Shown: positions 9,096 through 18,774, counted from the first letter of the stretch. The stretch: DNA of 64,000 nucleotides from UBA2137 sp050251555 (GCA_050251555.1 JBFWMN010000003.1:1-64000), one strand, 5' to 3'. The notes: generated by a model from the sequence alone, not told the origin. Numbers and translations are program-made.

Positions 9096-9232
9096 GCGTA
9101 TCGACAAAACAGCTTTTTTGTAGGTGTTAAAAGGACTTGGCAGAGGTGATGGAACAAACGTCTGCATGATTCTTTTATTGTAGTGTGATGAAGGACAAAA
9201 GTCTAGAAAACGCAAAGGATACGTAAAATTTG

Positions 9233-9241
9233 TGCAGTGCA
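9233..9241. promoter_or_regulatory. Candidate PhaR-type site TGCAGTGCA (distal)
   Basis: TGC-N3-GCA palindrome upstream of the phasin promoter, centred 51 bp (about five helical turns) from a second copy. PhaR repressors of polyhydroxyalkanoate granule genes bind TGC/GCA inverted repeats. The match to phasin regulation is inference. Confidence 0.4.
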
Positions 9242-9250
9242 AAAAAATCC

Positions 9251-9278
9251 TTTACAATGGATGTATGGGTGCTATATT
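9251..9278 (+). promoter_or_regulatory. Candidate sigma-70 promoter of the phasin gene
   Basis: TTTACA (9251-9256) and TATATT (9273-9278) are separated by 16 bp, about 60 nt before the phasin start codon. The promoter lies between two TGC-N3-GCA sites, which suits repression by a DNA-bound regulator. Confidence 0.5.
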
Positions 9279-9283
9279 TTTCT

Positions 9284-9292
9284 TGCAATGCA
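9284..9292. promoter_or_regulatory. Candidate PhaR-type site TGCAATGCA (proximal)
   Basis: Second TGC-N3-GCA site, overlapping the expected transcription start of the phasin gene just after its -10 box. Together with the copy at 9233 it could form a looping or cooperative operator. This is inferred from pattern only. Confidence 0.4.
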
Positions 9293-9337
9293 CTAAAAAG
9301 AGTTTTATGCTCTTAACCATAATTGAAGGAGAGCAAG

Positions 9338-9892
9338 ATGAGTGAGACAGTACGCACATCGACAAAAGCCTTATCAGAGGCGGCCTCCAACGCATCCGAG
9401 GCACTTGAGGATGCCACTGAGACTGCGGCTGAAACTGCAGCAAAAACGACCGAAACCATTGCTGAAAGTGCCGACGCAACGCCTTCAGCACCGCAAATTG
9501 TCAAAACACAGGAGTTGAAAATGACAAAGAACACACAATTTTTCGAAAACATCGCATCTGATGTGGCGAATGCCAATAAAGAAGGTGTGGAAGCTCTGAT
9601 CGCTTCTGGCACAAAATTCTTTAAAGGTCTGGAAGATCTGTCCAAAACAATGATGGGCATTTCTCAGGAAACCACACAAAAAAGCACAGAAGCCATGAAA
9701 ACACTTCTCGGCTGCCGTACAATCAACGAGTTCACAGAAGCCCAGACAAAAATCTGTCAGGAAAGCTTCGATGACATGGTGAAAAACACATCGAAACTGT
9801 CTGAGACATGCATCAAAGTGGCTAATGAGTGCTCTGCTCCTTTGAACGAGCAAGTGACAAAAGCCATGAAAAAAGCAGGTAAAGCCGCTTAA
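9338..9892 (+). CDS. Phasin family protein
   Basis: A 184-residue, mostly helical protein. The N-terminal 60 residues are low-complexity Ala/Thr/Glu. The C-terminal part matches the phasin domain: FFENIASDVANANKEG, then FKGLEDLSK and TQKSTEAMKTLLGCRTINEF. Phasins coat polyhydroxyalkanoate granules, and some members have other scaffold roles. The start at 9338 has a good ribosome site AAGGAGAG at 9326-9333. The gene stands alone between the carboxypeptidase gene and clpS, with its own promoter and terminator. Confidence 0.85.
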   Translation: MSETVRTSTKALSEAASNASEALEDATETAAETAAKTTETIAESADATPSAPQIVKTQELKMTKNTQFFENIASDVANANKEGVEALIASGTKFFKGLEDLSKTMMGISQETTQKSTEAMKTLLGCRTINEFTEAQTKICQESFDDMVKNTSKLSETCIKVANECSAPLNEQVTKAMKKAGKAA

Positions 9893-9910
9893 TTCATCTT
9901 TTTGAATGTG

Positions 9911-9962
9911 AAAAACCCGCTGCGGCCTCTCTTTATGATCGAGGTGCGGCGGGTTTTTTTTA
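9911..9962 (+). terminator. Rho-independent terminator after the phasin gene
   Basis: A long GC-rich stem (AACCCGCTGCGGCCTC with GAGGTGCGGCGGGTT) closes an 11-nt loop and is followed by eight T residues, 19 nt after the phasin stop codon. Confidence 0.9.
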
Positions 9963-10067
9963 TACTTTTTTGAGGCTGTGTCTCGCCGCAGGCTTCTGCT
10001 ATACTATATCAAGGATGAAACAGGCCTCCCGCCAAATACTAGATAAATGAGCTTGAACTAAAGAGAT

Positions 10068-10409
10068 ATGAGCGACAAAGACCCACTTTTCGGAAATGAT
10101 GATTCTGCAGACGAGAAACAAGCCGGTCTGCTTCTCAAGACGCGCCCGAAGACCGAAAAGCCTGCTATGTACAAAGTCCTTCTTCTGAACGACGATTATA
10201 CGCCGATGGAATTCGTCATTCATATTCTGGAGCGGTTCTTTAACAAGACCCGTCAGGAAGCCACCGACATCATGCTGCATGTCCACCGACGCGGAGTCGG
10301 TGTCTGTGGTGTGTTCACCCATGAAATTGCTGAGACAAAGGTTGCGCAAGTCATGGCTTTTGCCAAAGCCAATGAGCAGCCCTTGCAGTGTATCATGGAG
10401 AAAGAATAA
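10068..10409 (+). CDS. clpS: ATP-dependent Clp protease adaptor ClpS
   Basis: A 113-residue N-end-rule adaptor that delivers substrates with destabilising N-terminal residues to ClpAP. A flexible N-terminal tail precedes the conserved core LLNDDYTPMEFV, the helix around FFNKTRQEATDIML and the HVHRRGVGVCGVF segment that lines the binding pocket. It is 76 nt upstream of clpA, the standard clpS-clpA pairing. Confidence 0.95.
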   Translation: MSDKDPLFGNDDSADEKQAGLLLKTRPKTEKPAMYKVLLLNDDYTPMEFVIHILERFFNKTRQEATDIMLHVHRRGVGVCGVFTHEIAETKVAQVMAFAKANEQPLQCIMEKE

Positions 10410-10485
10410 GCACTTTTTAAGGTTCGCCCCGCTATAATGGGGGAGGATCGTTCGATCACATTTAAAAAACATATTTTGGAGTCCC

Positions 10486-12837
10486 ATGCTCTCACGCAAT
10501 CTTGAACAGACTCTCCACCGCGCCCTTGCTGCTGCCAATGCTCGCTCGCACGAATATGCGACGCTGGAACATCTCCTTCTGTCTTTAACCGAAGATCAGG
10601 ATGCGATGGCTGTTTTACGCTCGTGCGGTATTTCACTCCATGATCTGCGCGAGCAGCTTGAGCATTATCTGGATAATGAGCTTGGCTATCTCGTCAATAA
10701 GGGAATCGATGAAGCCAAACCGACAACGGCCTTTCAGCGTGTGCTTCAGCGCGCCGCCATTCATGTGCAGTCTGCAGGCCGCGAGGAAGTGACAGGCGCG
10801 AATGTCCTAGTTGCCTTGTTTACCGAACGCGAATCCCATGCGGTGTATTTCCTGCAGGAACAGGATATGACGCGCTATGACGCGGTGAATTATATCTCGC
10901 ACGGTATTGCCAAAGTGCCTGGCGCCATGCCCACACCGAAAACACCGCAAGGTGCAGAAGAAGAAGGCGGACGTTCCGAGGCCAGTAACGAGTCGGGCGA
11001 TGCCTTAAAAACCTATTGCATCAATTTGAATGACCGCGCCAAGGCAGGAAAAATTGACCCTTTAATCGGGCGGGATGCCGAAGTGTCGCGTACGATCCAG
11101 ATTTTGTGCCGCCGCTCGAAAAACAATCCGCTGTATGTCGGTGACCCGGGAGTTGGAAAAACAGCGATTGCCGAAGGTCTCGCCAAGATGATTGTTGAAA
11201 AGGATGTCCCCGAGGTTCTTTTCAATGCAACCATTTACGCGCTGGACATGGGTACATTGCTGGCAGGAACACGCTATCGCGGGGATTTCGAGGAACGCCT
11301 GAAAACGGTTGTGCAGGAACTGCAGCTCATTGAAGGGGCGATCCTGTTTATTGACGAGATCCACACGATCATTGGCGCGGGTGCAACAAGCTCCGGGGCG
11401 ATGGATGCCTCGAACCTTTTGAAACCTGCCCTTGCCTCGGGCGGGATACGCTGTATCGGTTCGACAACATACAAAGAGTACCGCAATTACTTTGAAAAAG
11501 ACCGTGCGCTGGTACGCCGTTTCCAGAAGATCGATGTGGCTGAACCGTCTGTTGAGGACACGGTCAAAATTTTGAAGGGTTTGAAACCGTACTTCGAAAA
11601 GCATCATAAGGTGAAATACACCGCAGAAGCCTTGCGTGCGGCGGTTGAACTCTCTGACCGTTATATTGGTGATCGGAAATTGCCTGATAAGGCCATTGAT
11701 ATCATCGACGAGGTTGGCGCGGCCCAAATGCTTGTGCCGCCATCAAAGCGCAAGAAGACGATTAACTTAAAAGACATTGAAGGAGTTGTGGCAGCGATTG
11801 CCCGCATGCCGACCAAGACGGTCACCAAGGATGATAAGGAAGTACTTTCCAGCCTTGAGCGCGATCTGAAAACGCTGGTCTTTGATCAGGATAATGCGAT
11901 CGAGATTTTGTCCGACTCCATCAAAATGGCGCGGGCGGGGCTTCGTGATCATGAAAAGCCGATCGGGTCTTACCTCTTTTCTGGCCCTACTGGTGTTGGG
12001 AAAACGGAAGTCGCTCGCCAGCTTTCCAAAACGCTTGGCGTGGAATTGCTGCGCTTTGATATGTCCGAATATATGGAACGTCACTCGGTTGCACGCCTGA
12101 TTGGCACACCTCCAGGCTATGTCGGGTTTGATCAAGGTGGACTTTTGACAGATAAAGTCGACCAGAACCCGCATTGTGTTCTTCTGCTGGATGAGATCGA
12201 AAAAGCCCATCCCGACATCTATAATATTTTGCTGCAGGTCATGGACTACGGGAAGCTGACCGATAATAACGGTAAAACCATTGATTTCCGAAATGTGATC
12301 CTGATTATGACGACCAATGCGGGTGCGGCACAGCTTGCCCGGGCACCGATCGGTTTTGAGCGCGAAGTGCGTGTTGACGAGGATCAGGAGGAGATCAACC
12401 GCGTCTTTTCGCCCGAATTCAGAAACCGTCTGGATGCGATTGTGCCGTTTGCGCCTCTCTCCCAGAAAACAGTGGCACGTGTCGTTGATAAATTCGTGAT
12501 GCAGCTCGAAGCACAATTATCCGAAAAGAATGTGACGATTACACTGACCGATGATGCCCGCGACTATTTGGCGCGCAAAGGTTATGATCCTGCCATGGGC
12601 GCGCGTCCATTGTCCCGCGTCATTCAGGAAAAGATCAAGAAACCGCTTGCTAACGAGATTCTCTTCGGGGAATTGTCAGGTAAAGGCGGGGCTGTGATGA
12701 TCGATCTTGGCGAAGACGGTTTGACCTTCACATATGAGGATGACACACCAAAAGCCGGTGCGCCGCGGGAACCCAAAGCTCTTCCCAAACCGCCTGCCGC
12801 ATCGAAGAAATCGCCGAAGTCTAAGCAGAAAAGCTGA
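10486..12837 (+). CDS. clpA: ATP-dependent Clp protease ATP-binding subunit ClpA
   Basis: A 783-residue AAA+ unfoldase that feeds proteins into ClpP. The Clp N-domain (about 1-150) is followed by D1 with Walker A GDPGVGKT and Walker B ILFIDEIH, then D2 with Walker A SGPTGVGKT and Walker B VLLLDEIE. The ClpP-docking loop is visible as IGF in APIGFERE. There is no long middle domain, which separates it from ClpB. The Lys/Pro/Ala-rich C-terminal tail (PPAASKKSPKSKQKS) is an extension. Downstream of clpS. Confidence 0.97.
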   Translation: MLSRNLEQTLHRALAAANARSHEYATLEHLLLSLTEDQDAMAVLRSCGISLHDLREQLEHYLDNELGYLVNKGIDEAKPTTAFQRVLQRAAIHVQSAGREEVTGANVLVALFTERESHAVYFLQEQDMTRYDAVNYISHGIAKVPGAMPTPKTPQGAEEEGGRSEASNESGDALKTYCINLNDRAKAGKIDPLIGRDAEVSRTIQILCRRSKNNPLYVGDPGVGKTAIAEGLAKMIVEKDVPEVLFNATIYALDMGTLLAGTRYRGDFEERLKTVVQELQLIEGAILFIDEIHTIIGAGATSSGAMDASNLLKPALASGGIRCIGSTTYKEYRNYFEKDRALVRRFQKIDVAEPSVEDTVKILKGLKPYFEKHHKVKYTAEALRAAVELSDRYIGDRKLPDKAIDIIDEVGAAQMLVPPSKRKKTINLKDIEGVVAAIARMPTKTVTKDDKEVLSSLERDLKTLVFDQDNAIEILSDSIKMARAGLRDHEKPIGSYLFSGPTGVGKTEVARQLSKTLGVELLRFDMSEYMERHSVARLIGTPPGYVGFDQGGLLTDKVDQNPHCVLLLDEIEKAHPDIYNILLQVMDYGKLTDNNGKTIDFRNVILIMTTNAGAAQLARAPIGFEREVRVDEDQEEINRVFSPEFRNRLDAIVPFAPLSQKTVARVVDKFVMQLEAQLSEKNVTITLTDDARDYLARKGYDPAMGARPLSRVIQEKIKKPLANEILFGELSGKGGAVMIDLGEDGLTFTYEDDTPKAGAPREPKALPKPPAASKKSPKSKQKS

Positions 12838-12945
12838 GGTCATATGGGCGGTTCTTCCGCTTTTACCCTTGAATTCGCGTGCATTTTGGGCCATGAAGAA
12901 AGACGTTATTTGTAACTAGGCGGTCCTCCGCACGAGAGATTTCTC

Positions 12946-13335
12946 ATGGGTCTATTCAGTTTCCTCGGTGTCTTGTCACCTATTCATATCAACTTTGTTA
13001 CCCTGTTTTCAGGTGCGAAGAAGGTCGGCACGGATCTTTACGGCAATCGTTATTTCGAGGCTTCCCCGCGCAAAGGGTATAAAAGACCCCGTCGCTGGGT
13101 GATGTATAAGGGGGCGCCCGATGCCTCTGCTATCCCGCCCGAATGGCACGGCTGGATCCATCACCAAACCGATCAAGTGCCCTCCAATGAAAATGAGAGC
13201 TTCCGCCGTTCGTGGCAGAGAGCACCGCAACCTAATCTGACCGGAACGGATCAGGCTTATCACCCTAAGGGCCACGTGCTTGAGGGCGGCAAACGTGATG
13301 CCGCAACAGGTGACTATGAGGCCTGGCGTCCTTAA
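12946..13335 (+). CDS. NADH:ubiquinone oxidoreductase accessory subunit, NDUFA12 (B17.2) family
   Basis: A 129-residue homologue of the mitochondrial complex I subunit NDUFA12. The core G-TDLYGNRYFE, RRWVMYKG and PPEWHGWIHH is unmistakable. In bacteria this accessory subunit is essentially confined to Alphaproteobacteria, which supports the taxonomic reading of the window. It starts at ATG 12946 and precedes mlaD on the same strand by 39 nt. Confidence 0.93.
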   Translation: MGLFSFLGVLSPIHINFVTLFSGAKKVGTDLYGNRYFEASPRKGYKRPRRWVMYKGAPDASAIPPEWHGWIHHQTDQVPSNENESFRRSWQRAPQPNLTGTDQAYHPKGHVLEGGKRDAATGDYEAWRP

Positions 13336-13374
13336 AAATCCCATTCTTGAAGAGTATGAAAGACGAGTGACAGA

Positions 13375-13854
13375 ATGAAAAGAAGCGTATTTGAAACCTT
13401 GCTGGGTGCCTTTGTATTGGGGATTGCCCTTGCTTTCCTGATTTTCTCGCTTCGTATGAGCAACGTATCGGCTTCGACCGGTTACTCGATCAATGCGGAC
13501 TTTTCAGGCACAGGTGGTCTTAAAATCGGGGATACGGTCCAAATCAGCGGTGTGAAAATCGGTACTGTGACGGATGTGACATTACAACCCGAATCCTATC
13601 TTGCCCGCGTGACTATGGATATCGAAGATGACGTCAAAATCCCTGAAGATACCGCCGCCCTGATTTCAAGCGAATCTCTTTTAGGCGGACGTTATCTGCA
13701 GCTTGAACCCGGCGCATCGGACACGTTTTTGGAAGATGGCGGACGCATTATCTTTACCCAAGCCCCGCAAAATCTGGAGCAGCTTCTGGGTCAGTTCATT
13801 TTCTCGGTTCAGGATGAAAAAGACAAAAAGGACGACGAGTCATCGTCTGAATAA
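13375..13854 (+). CDS. mlaD: Outer membrane lipid asymmetry maintenance protein MlaD
   Basis: A 159-residue periplasmic lipid-binding protein with a single N-terminal membrane anchor (about 8-25: LLGAFVLGIALAFLIFSL), an MCE domain containing GLKIGDTVQISGVKIGTV, and a typical hydrophobic motif near LLGGRYLQLEPG. It works with MlaFEB in phospholipid transport between the membranes. Here it stands without the other mla genes next to it and is followed after 6 nt by the DUF2155 gene. Confidence 0.92.
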   Translation: MKRSVFETLLGAFVLGIALAFLIFSLRMSNVSASTGYSINADFSGTGGLKIGDTVQISGVKIGTVTDVTLQPESYLARVTMDIEDDVKIPEDTAALISSESLLGGRYLQLEPGASDTFLEDGGRIIFTQAPQNLEQLLGQFIFSVQDEKDKKDDESSSE

Positions 13855-13860
13855 GATTAG

Positions 13861-14541
13861 ATGTTAGCCTTACGCATCGGCCTTGTGACACTTATGTTGA
13901 CGGCAGCTTTCGTGCTGCCTGCCCTTGCGCAGTATCTTTCCGCTGACCCTGCCAGTGAAATGTCGTCTGAGCGGTTGAGCGTCGATGTAGCCTCTGAGCC
14001 TGCACCTGCCCCCATGCCCGATATGAAGGATAAGCCGCCAACAACATGGTACGACTATCCCGAGATTGAGCTGCGTGCGCTGGACAAGGTCACGGCAAAG
14101 GCAACGACGTTTAAGATGAAGGTCGGTGAAACCGTCCGCTTTAACGAGATTTATATTAAGGTTCAAACTTGCCGCAAGCCGCCAGCCATTGAAAAGGTTG
14201 AGTCGGCTGCTTTCTTACAAGTATGGGAACAGCCTGCGGGCGCTGAAGAATCACAGTGGGTTTTCTCGGGCTGGATGTTTGCTTCCTCACCGGCTCTCTC
14301 GGCAATGGATCACCCGATTTATGATGTATGGGTGTTGCGCTGTATCGGCCCTGACCCCGAACCCGCACCTTTGGAAGATGAAGATGAGGGAATGTCTGTA
14401 GATGCACCCTCTGCCACACCTGCTGCCACAGAAGATAAAAAGGCAGATGAAAAATCCGACGCCAATCTGCAGGACGAAACCAACCAGTTACTGGATACGC
14501 TGACGGGGGAAACCCAGCCTGATGAGGTCCCTGAAGACTAA
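13861..14541 (+). CDS. DUF2155 domain protein, periplasmic
   Basis: A 226-residue secreted protein. The signal peptide is residues 1-21 (LMLTAAFVLPALAQ). The DUF2155 domain (about 65-160) contains ALDKVTAKATTFKMKVG, CRKPP and WVFSGWMFASSPALSAMDHP, the usual family signature with two cysteines (CRKPP and VLRC). The acidic low-complexity C-terminus is an extension. DUF2155 proteins often sit beside mlaD or NDUFA12 homologues in Alphaproteobacteria. The function is unknown. Confidence 0.85.
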   Translation: MLALRIGLVTLMLTAAFVLPALAQYLSADPASEMSSERLSVDVASEPAPAPMPDMKDKPPTTWYDYPEIELRALDKVTAKATTFKMKVGETVRFNEIYIKVQTCRKPPAIEKVESAAFLQVWEQPAGAEESQWVFSGWMFASSPALSAMDHPIYDVWVLRCIGPDPEPAPLEDEDEGMSVDAPSATPAATEDKKADEKSDANLQDETNQLLDTLTGETQPDEVPED

Positions 14542-14685
14542 TCCTTTGGGGGACATTTCGAATGAGGACAAGACGAATCCTTGATCTTGCAAAGCAGCAC
14601 AATATTATTAATCAGTAATAGAGTTGTTAAACAAAAAAATAGACGCGCTTTATCTCGCCGTCTCTTCTGAAAGGAAAAAGCTGCC

Positions 14686-15006
14686 ATGACCCAAAGTGTC
14701 AGTGATGCTGAATTTGAAAAAGAAGTCCTGCAATCTGCAGAGCCCGTCATTGTTGATTTCTGGGCTGAATGGTGCGGACCATGCAAGGCCATGTCGCCTC
14801 TGGTGGATGAACTCGCATCCGAAATCGCCGGTAAAGCCAAAGTCGTCAAAGTGAATATCGATGAAAACCCCGAAGCCCCGACACGCTATGGCGTTCGCGG
14901 CATTCCGACCTTTATGGTTTTCAAAGACGGTGCTGTGGCGGACACGCATGTCGGCGGGATGAGCAAATCCCAACTGGCTGACTGGGCAACCAAAGCCACC
15001 GCTTAA
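14686..15006 (+). CDS. trxA: Thioredoxin
   Basis: A 106-residue thioredoxin fold with active site WCGPCK preceded by VDFWAEWC, the cis-proline in RGIPTFMVFKDG and a C-terminal helix. It reduces protein disulfides in the cytosol. The ribosome site is AAAGGAAAA, about 12 nt before ATG 14686. It is convergent with polA (27-nt gap). Confidence 0.96.
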   Translation: MTQSVSDAEFEKEVLQSAEPVIVDFWAEWCGPCKAMSPLVDELASEIAGKAKVVKVNIDENPEAPTRYGVRGIPTFMVFKDGAVADTHVGGMSKSQLADWATKATA

Positions 15007-15033
15007 AAACGTCCCATTTTTTTAAAAAGCGGA

Positions 15034-17844
15034 TTAATGCGCATCGGCCCAGGAATGGGCCGAACCGCTTTCTGCAATTAACGGCACGGTGAATGTCACG
15101 ACTGATTGCATGACTTCGCGGACAAGCTTATCTGTCGCTTCAAGCTCAGCGTCGGGCACTTCTAAGATCAATTCATCATGCACCTGCAAAAGCATCTTGG
15201 CTTTGGAACCTGTCTCTTCAAGTTTTCTCGCTAGATCAATCATCGCCAATTTCATGATATCGGCGGCGGTGCCCTGAAGTGGCGCGTTAATGGCAGCGCG
15301 CTCGGCAAAGGATCTGCGCGCCCCGTTCTTGTCATGAATACCGGGGGTATAGCATTTGCGCCCGAACCATGTGGTGACATAGGTTTTTGATCGCGCCTCT
15401 TCTTTCTTGGATTCCATGAAGGAGGCCAGCTCCGGAAAGCGTTTGAAATAGGCTTTGATGTAATCGCCCGCTTCTGCCGGAGAAATCGCCAGTTGCTTGG
15501 CTAAACCCCATGCGCTGATGCCATAGATAATTCCGAAATTGATGGCTTTGGCACGACGGCGGATTTCGGGTGTCATTTCAGAAAGAGGCACTTCAAAGAC
15601 TTCCGAGGCGGTTGCCGCGTGAATATCCTCGCCACTGGTAAAGGCGGCTTTAAGACGCTTAATGTCGCCCAATTCGGCAGCCAAACGTAGCTCGATCTGG
15701 GAATAGTCGACGGAGAGAAGCGTACAGCCTTCCTGCGCAATAAAGGCGGTACGTATGGTGCGGCCTTCTTCGGTGCGGATCGGGATGTTTTGCAAGTTGG
15801 GGTCAGATGAAGAAAGCCGCCCCGTTGAGGTTCCCGCCATATGGAAGGAGGTATGAACGCGGCCCGTTACGGGATTGATTTGTTCCTGCAGGGCATCCGT
15901 GTAGGTGGATTTGAGCTTAGCAAGCTGGCGGTATTCCAGCACTTTCCCGACAAATTCATTGCCGTTGGCAGCCAGTTGTTCCAGAACGTCGGCAGATGTA
16001 GACCAATCGCCCGTCTTGGTTTTTTTACCGCCCTCCAGACCCATTTCTTCAAAAAGAACGACACCGAGTTGTTTGGGGGAGGCGACATTAAATTCATGCC
16101 CTGCCAGCTTTTGAATGTCGGCTTCTAGCTCAATGAGTTTTTTGCCAAAACGCGTACTCATCTCGTTCAAAACTTGTGGGTCGACCTTAATACCGTTCAG
16201 TTCCATCTGCGCAATCACAGGGATGAGTGGACGTTCTATATCCTCATATACCCGCATCATCTTTTCGGGTGCAAGGCGCGGCTTCAAGACATGCCATAGG
16301 CGCAGTGTAATATCGGCATCCTCAGCGGCATATTCGGTGGCCTTATCAAGGGCAACGGCTTGGAAACCCTTGTGATCTTTACCTGAGCCCGCGACATCCT
16401 TATAAGAAATAGGCGTGTGCCCAAGCCACATTTTAGAAAGTTCGTCCATCGCGTGGGAGTGTTGCGACCCATCCAGTACATAGGAAATGCACATTGTGTC
16501 ATCGACGGGGGATGGCGTGACCCCGTGCTTCATGAACATCTGCAAATCATATTTGATATTATGCCCGACCTTCAAAACAGCAGGGTTTTCAATGAGTGGC
16601 TTTAAGAGTTGGAGCGTTTGTTCCAGTGAAATCTGTTGCGGTTTGTCTTCTGCCGCGCCGAAAAGATCGGTTGTTCCGCTTCCGTGGGCCAGTGGAATAT
16701 AAGCGGCCTCTCCAGGTGAAAGAGCCAGTGAAATTCCGACCAGTTCGGCTTTCGCCGGCGTGAGTGATGTTGTCTCGGTATCCAAGGCAATCACAGGAAG
16801 GGTTGAGGCCTTTTCAATCCATTTTTTGAGAGTTTCAACTGTGTCGATGCAGATATATTTATCGGCTTCGACAGGTGGGAATGACAGCGCTTCTAATTGA
16901 GGTGCATCAACAGTTTCCGCGCCTTGTGTACGTGTCGCGGATGGTGACTTTTCAGCCGATGCAGGAACGCTCTGCCCCAGTCTGGTAATGACAGATTTGA
17001 AACCTTGTTCAGTAAGAAAATCGGTCAATTTTTGTGTGAAAGGATGTTCGAGTTGCAACCCTTCAATGGAGACGGGCACATCGACATGCGTTTCAAGGCG
17101 CACCAGCTTTTTGGAAATGCGGGCCATTTCGGCGTTCACTTCCAAAGATTCTCGGCGTTTGGGCTGTTTGATCTCGGCGGTGCGCGCCAATAATTCTTCG
17201 AGTGAGCCATAAGTGTTAATCAGCTCTGCAGCCGTTTTGATCCCGATTCCCGGTACCCCCGGTACGTTATCAATGGAATCGCCCGCCAAAGACTGCACAT
17301 CGACAACCTTGTCGGGTGTTACGCCGAATTTGGCGACCACGTCTTCAGCATCCATAAAGACGTTCTTCATCGGATCAAGCATCCACACGCCGTCATCAAT
17401 GAGCTGCATCAAATCTTTGTCAGATGAAACAATCACAACCTCGCGGCCTTCCTCACGGGCAAGGCGCGTATAAGTGGCAATCAGATCGTCGGCCTCATAG
17501 CCTTCAAGTTCAAGGCAGGGCAGGGAGAAGGCCTCGGTAGCCTCTCGGATAATGGCAAATTGCGGAACAAGGTCCTCAGGGGGCGCATCGCGATTGGCTT
17601 TATAGGCATCGTATATGTCATTGCGATAGTTTTTGCGGGCGGCATCAAAAATGACGGCGACTGCGCCCGCCTTATAATCGCTTAAGAGCTTCACGAACAT
17701 ATTCGTAAAGCCAAGGACTGCACCGACAGGGGTCCCGTCTGGGCGGCTTAAAGGCGGCAGGGCGTGATAGGCACGGAAGATATAGCCCGAACCGTCAACG
17801 AGGAAGAGGGCTTTGGAAATGTCTTTGGGGGCTTTGGTGCTCAT
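15034..17844 (-). CDS. polA: DNA polymerase I
   Basis: A 936-residue three-domain enzyme. The 5'-3' exonuclease domain starts FLVDGSGYIFRAYHA. The proofreading exonuclease retains its acidic residues (LDTETTSL, GHNIKYDLQMF, YAAEDADIT), so it should be active. The polymerase domain has motif A (SVDYSQIELR), motif B (RRRAKAINFGIIYG) and motif C (LLQVHDELILEVPD). It acts in Okazaki-fragment maturation and repair. It is convergent with trxA and 23 nt downstream of the rlmB-type gene. Confidence 0.97.
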   Translation of the reverse strand: MSTKAPKDISKALFLVDGSGYIFRAYHALPPLSRPDGTPVGAVLGFTNMFVKLLSDYKAGAVAVIFDAARKNYRNDIYDAYKANRDAPPEDLVPQFAIIREATEAFSLPCLELEGYEADDLIATYTRLAREEGREVVIVSSDKDLMQLIDDGVWMLDPMKNVFMDAEDVVAKFGVTPDKVVDVQSLAGDSIDNVPGVPGIGIKTAAELINTYGSLEELLARTAEIKQPKRRESLEVNAEMARISKKLVRLETHVDVPVSIEGLQLEHPFTQKLTDFLTEQGFKSVITRLGQSVPASAEKSPSATRTQGAETVDAPQLEALSFPPVEADKYICIDTVETLKKWIEKASTLPVIALDTETTSLTPAKAELVGISLALSPGEAAYIPLAHGSGTTDLFGAAEDKPQQISLEQTLQLLKPLIENPAVLKVGHNIKYDLQMFMKHGVTPSPVDDTMCISYVLDGSQHSHAMDELSKMWLGHTPISYKDVAGSGKDHKGFQAVALDKATEYAAEDADITLRLWHVLKPRLAPEKMMRVYEDIERPLIPVIAQMELNGIKVDPQVLNEMSTRFGKKLIELEADIQKLAGHEFNVASPKQLGVVLFEEMGLEGGKKTKTGDWSTSADVLEQLAANGNEFVGKVLEYRQLAKLKSTYTDALQEQINPVTGRVHTSFHMAGTSTGRLSSSDPNLQNIPIRTEEGRTIRTAFIAQEGCTLLSVDYSQIELRLAAELGDIKRLKAAFTSGEDIHAATASEVFEVPLSEMTPEIRRRAKAINFGIIYGISAWGLAKQLAISPAEAGDYIKAYFKRFPELASFMESKKEEARSKTYVTTWFGRKCYTPGIHDKNGARRSFAERAAINAPLQGTAADIMKLAMIDLARKLEETGSKAKMLLQVHDELILEVPDAELEATDKLVREVMQSVVTFTVPLIAESGSAHSWADAH

Positions 17845-17867
17845 GGATGACCACTATAGAGCGGCCC

Positions 17868-18680
17868 TTACAAAGTTAAAGCATAAAAGGCAATCGCAGC
17901 CGCGTTAGACACATTGATTGAGGGTAGCTCCCCGTGCATTTCAAGGCGTACGACCTCCGTGCAGGCGTCGCGGACCGACGGGCGAAGCCCCGGTCCTTCA
18001 GCACCCATCACCACCATGGCTTTGGCAGGAATTTCAAGGTCCTTGAAGTTTTTCGTGCCGCGCTCATCCAGCGCATACACGGCGTAACCGTGCTCTTTGG
18101 CAAGCTCGATAGCGCGAGACAAATTTACCTCAAGAGCCACAGGAATATGCTCAAGGCCGCCGCTTGCGACTTTGGCGAGTGTACCTTCCAAAGGGGGCGC
18201 AAAGCGCGATTGCATGACCATGCCTGAAAAGCCGAACGCGCAAGCCGAACGCAAGATGGCTCCCACATTATGCGGGTCTGTCACCTGATCAAGCAGAACG
18301 AAGCGCGAGGAGGGTTTTGCCTTATCGGCAATAATCAGGTCCATGAGGCTGCGCTCAGGCAAAGCCTCAATATTCGCGGCAACGCCTTGATGCACGGTAT
18401 CAGCACCCAGAGTTTTATCCAGATCCTCGCGAGTCACGATTTTGGGCTCGGGCAGCTTGATTCCGTTCTTGCGGGCGTTATGAAACAGCTCTTCGAAGGT
18501 TGGAGCGATTTTTTCAGTCAGATAAATGGCTTTGACCTTGCGCGCAGAATTCATCAGCGCTTCACGCACGGCGTGTTGCCCATACAGCGTAATCGGCAGT
18601 TTGGGGCGCTTTTCCTGCTTTGGCTTTTTGGGCCAAGGCGGGCCTTTTTTGGCAAAATTCTTGTTTTGTGTATTTTTCAT
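17868..18680 (-). CDS. rlmB: 23S rRNA (guanosine-2'-O-)-methyltransferase, TrmH/RlmB family
   Basis: A SPOUT-fold RNA methyltransferase. A basic N-terminus leads into the substrate-binding domain (YGQHAVREALMN), then the catalytic domain with DPHNVGAILRSACAFG, MGAEGPGLRP and the knot motif LPSINVSNAAAIAFY. I chose ATG 18680. A GTG at 18701 in frame would add seven residues. Family membership is sure. The exact target (RlmB versus another TrmH paralogue) is inferred from domain layout. Confidence 0.88.
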   Translation of the reverse strand: MKNTQNKNFAKKGPPWPKKPKQEKRPKLPITLYGQHAVREALMNSARKVKAIYLTEKIAPTFEELFHNARKNGIKLPEPKIVTREDLDKTLGADTVHQGVAANIEALPERSLMDLIIADKAKPSSRFVLLDQVTDPHNVGAILRSACAFGFSGMVMQSRFAPPLEGTLAKVASGGLEHIPVALEVNLSRAIELAKEHGYAVYALDERGTKNFKDLEIPAKAMVVMGAEGPGLRPSVRDACTEVVRLEMHGELPSINVSNAAAIAFYALTL

Positions 18681-18774
18681 GTGCGATAGAGATACGCGCA
18701 CTTGACACGAAAAGCAAAAGTCTTTTTAGTGCAGCCTTACCAAATCGTCTTGGTGCCCGTTTTTTATATATTGT

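Noticed and set aside
11062..12516. Long antisense frames opposite clpA (about 220 and 250 codons)
   Set aside because: No family resemblance, and they mirror the codon pattern of clpA. Shadows of the real gene.
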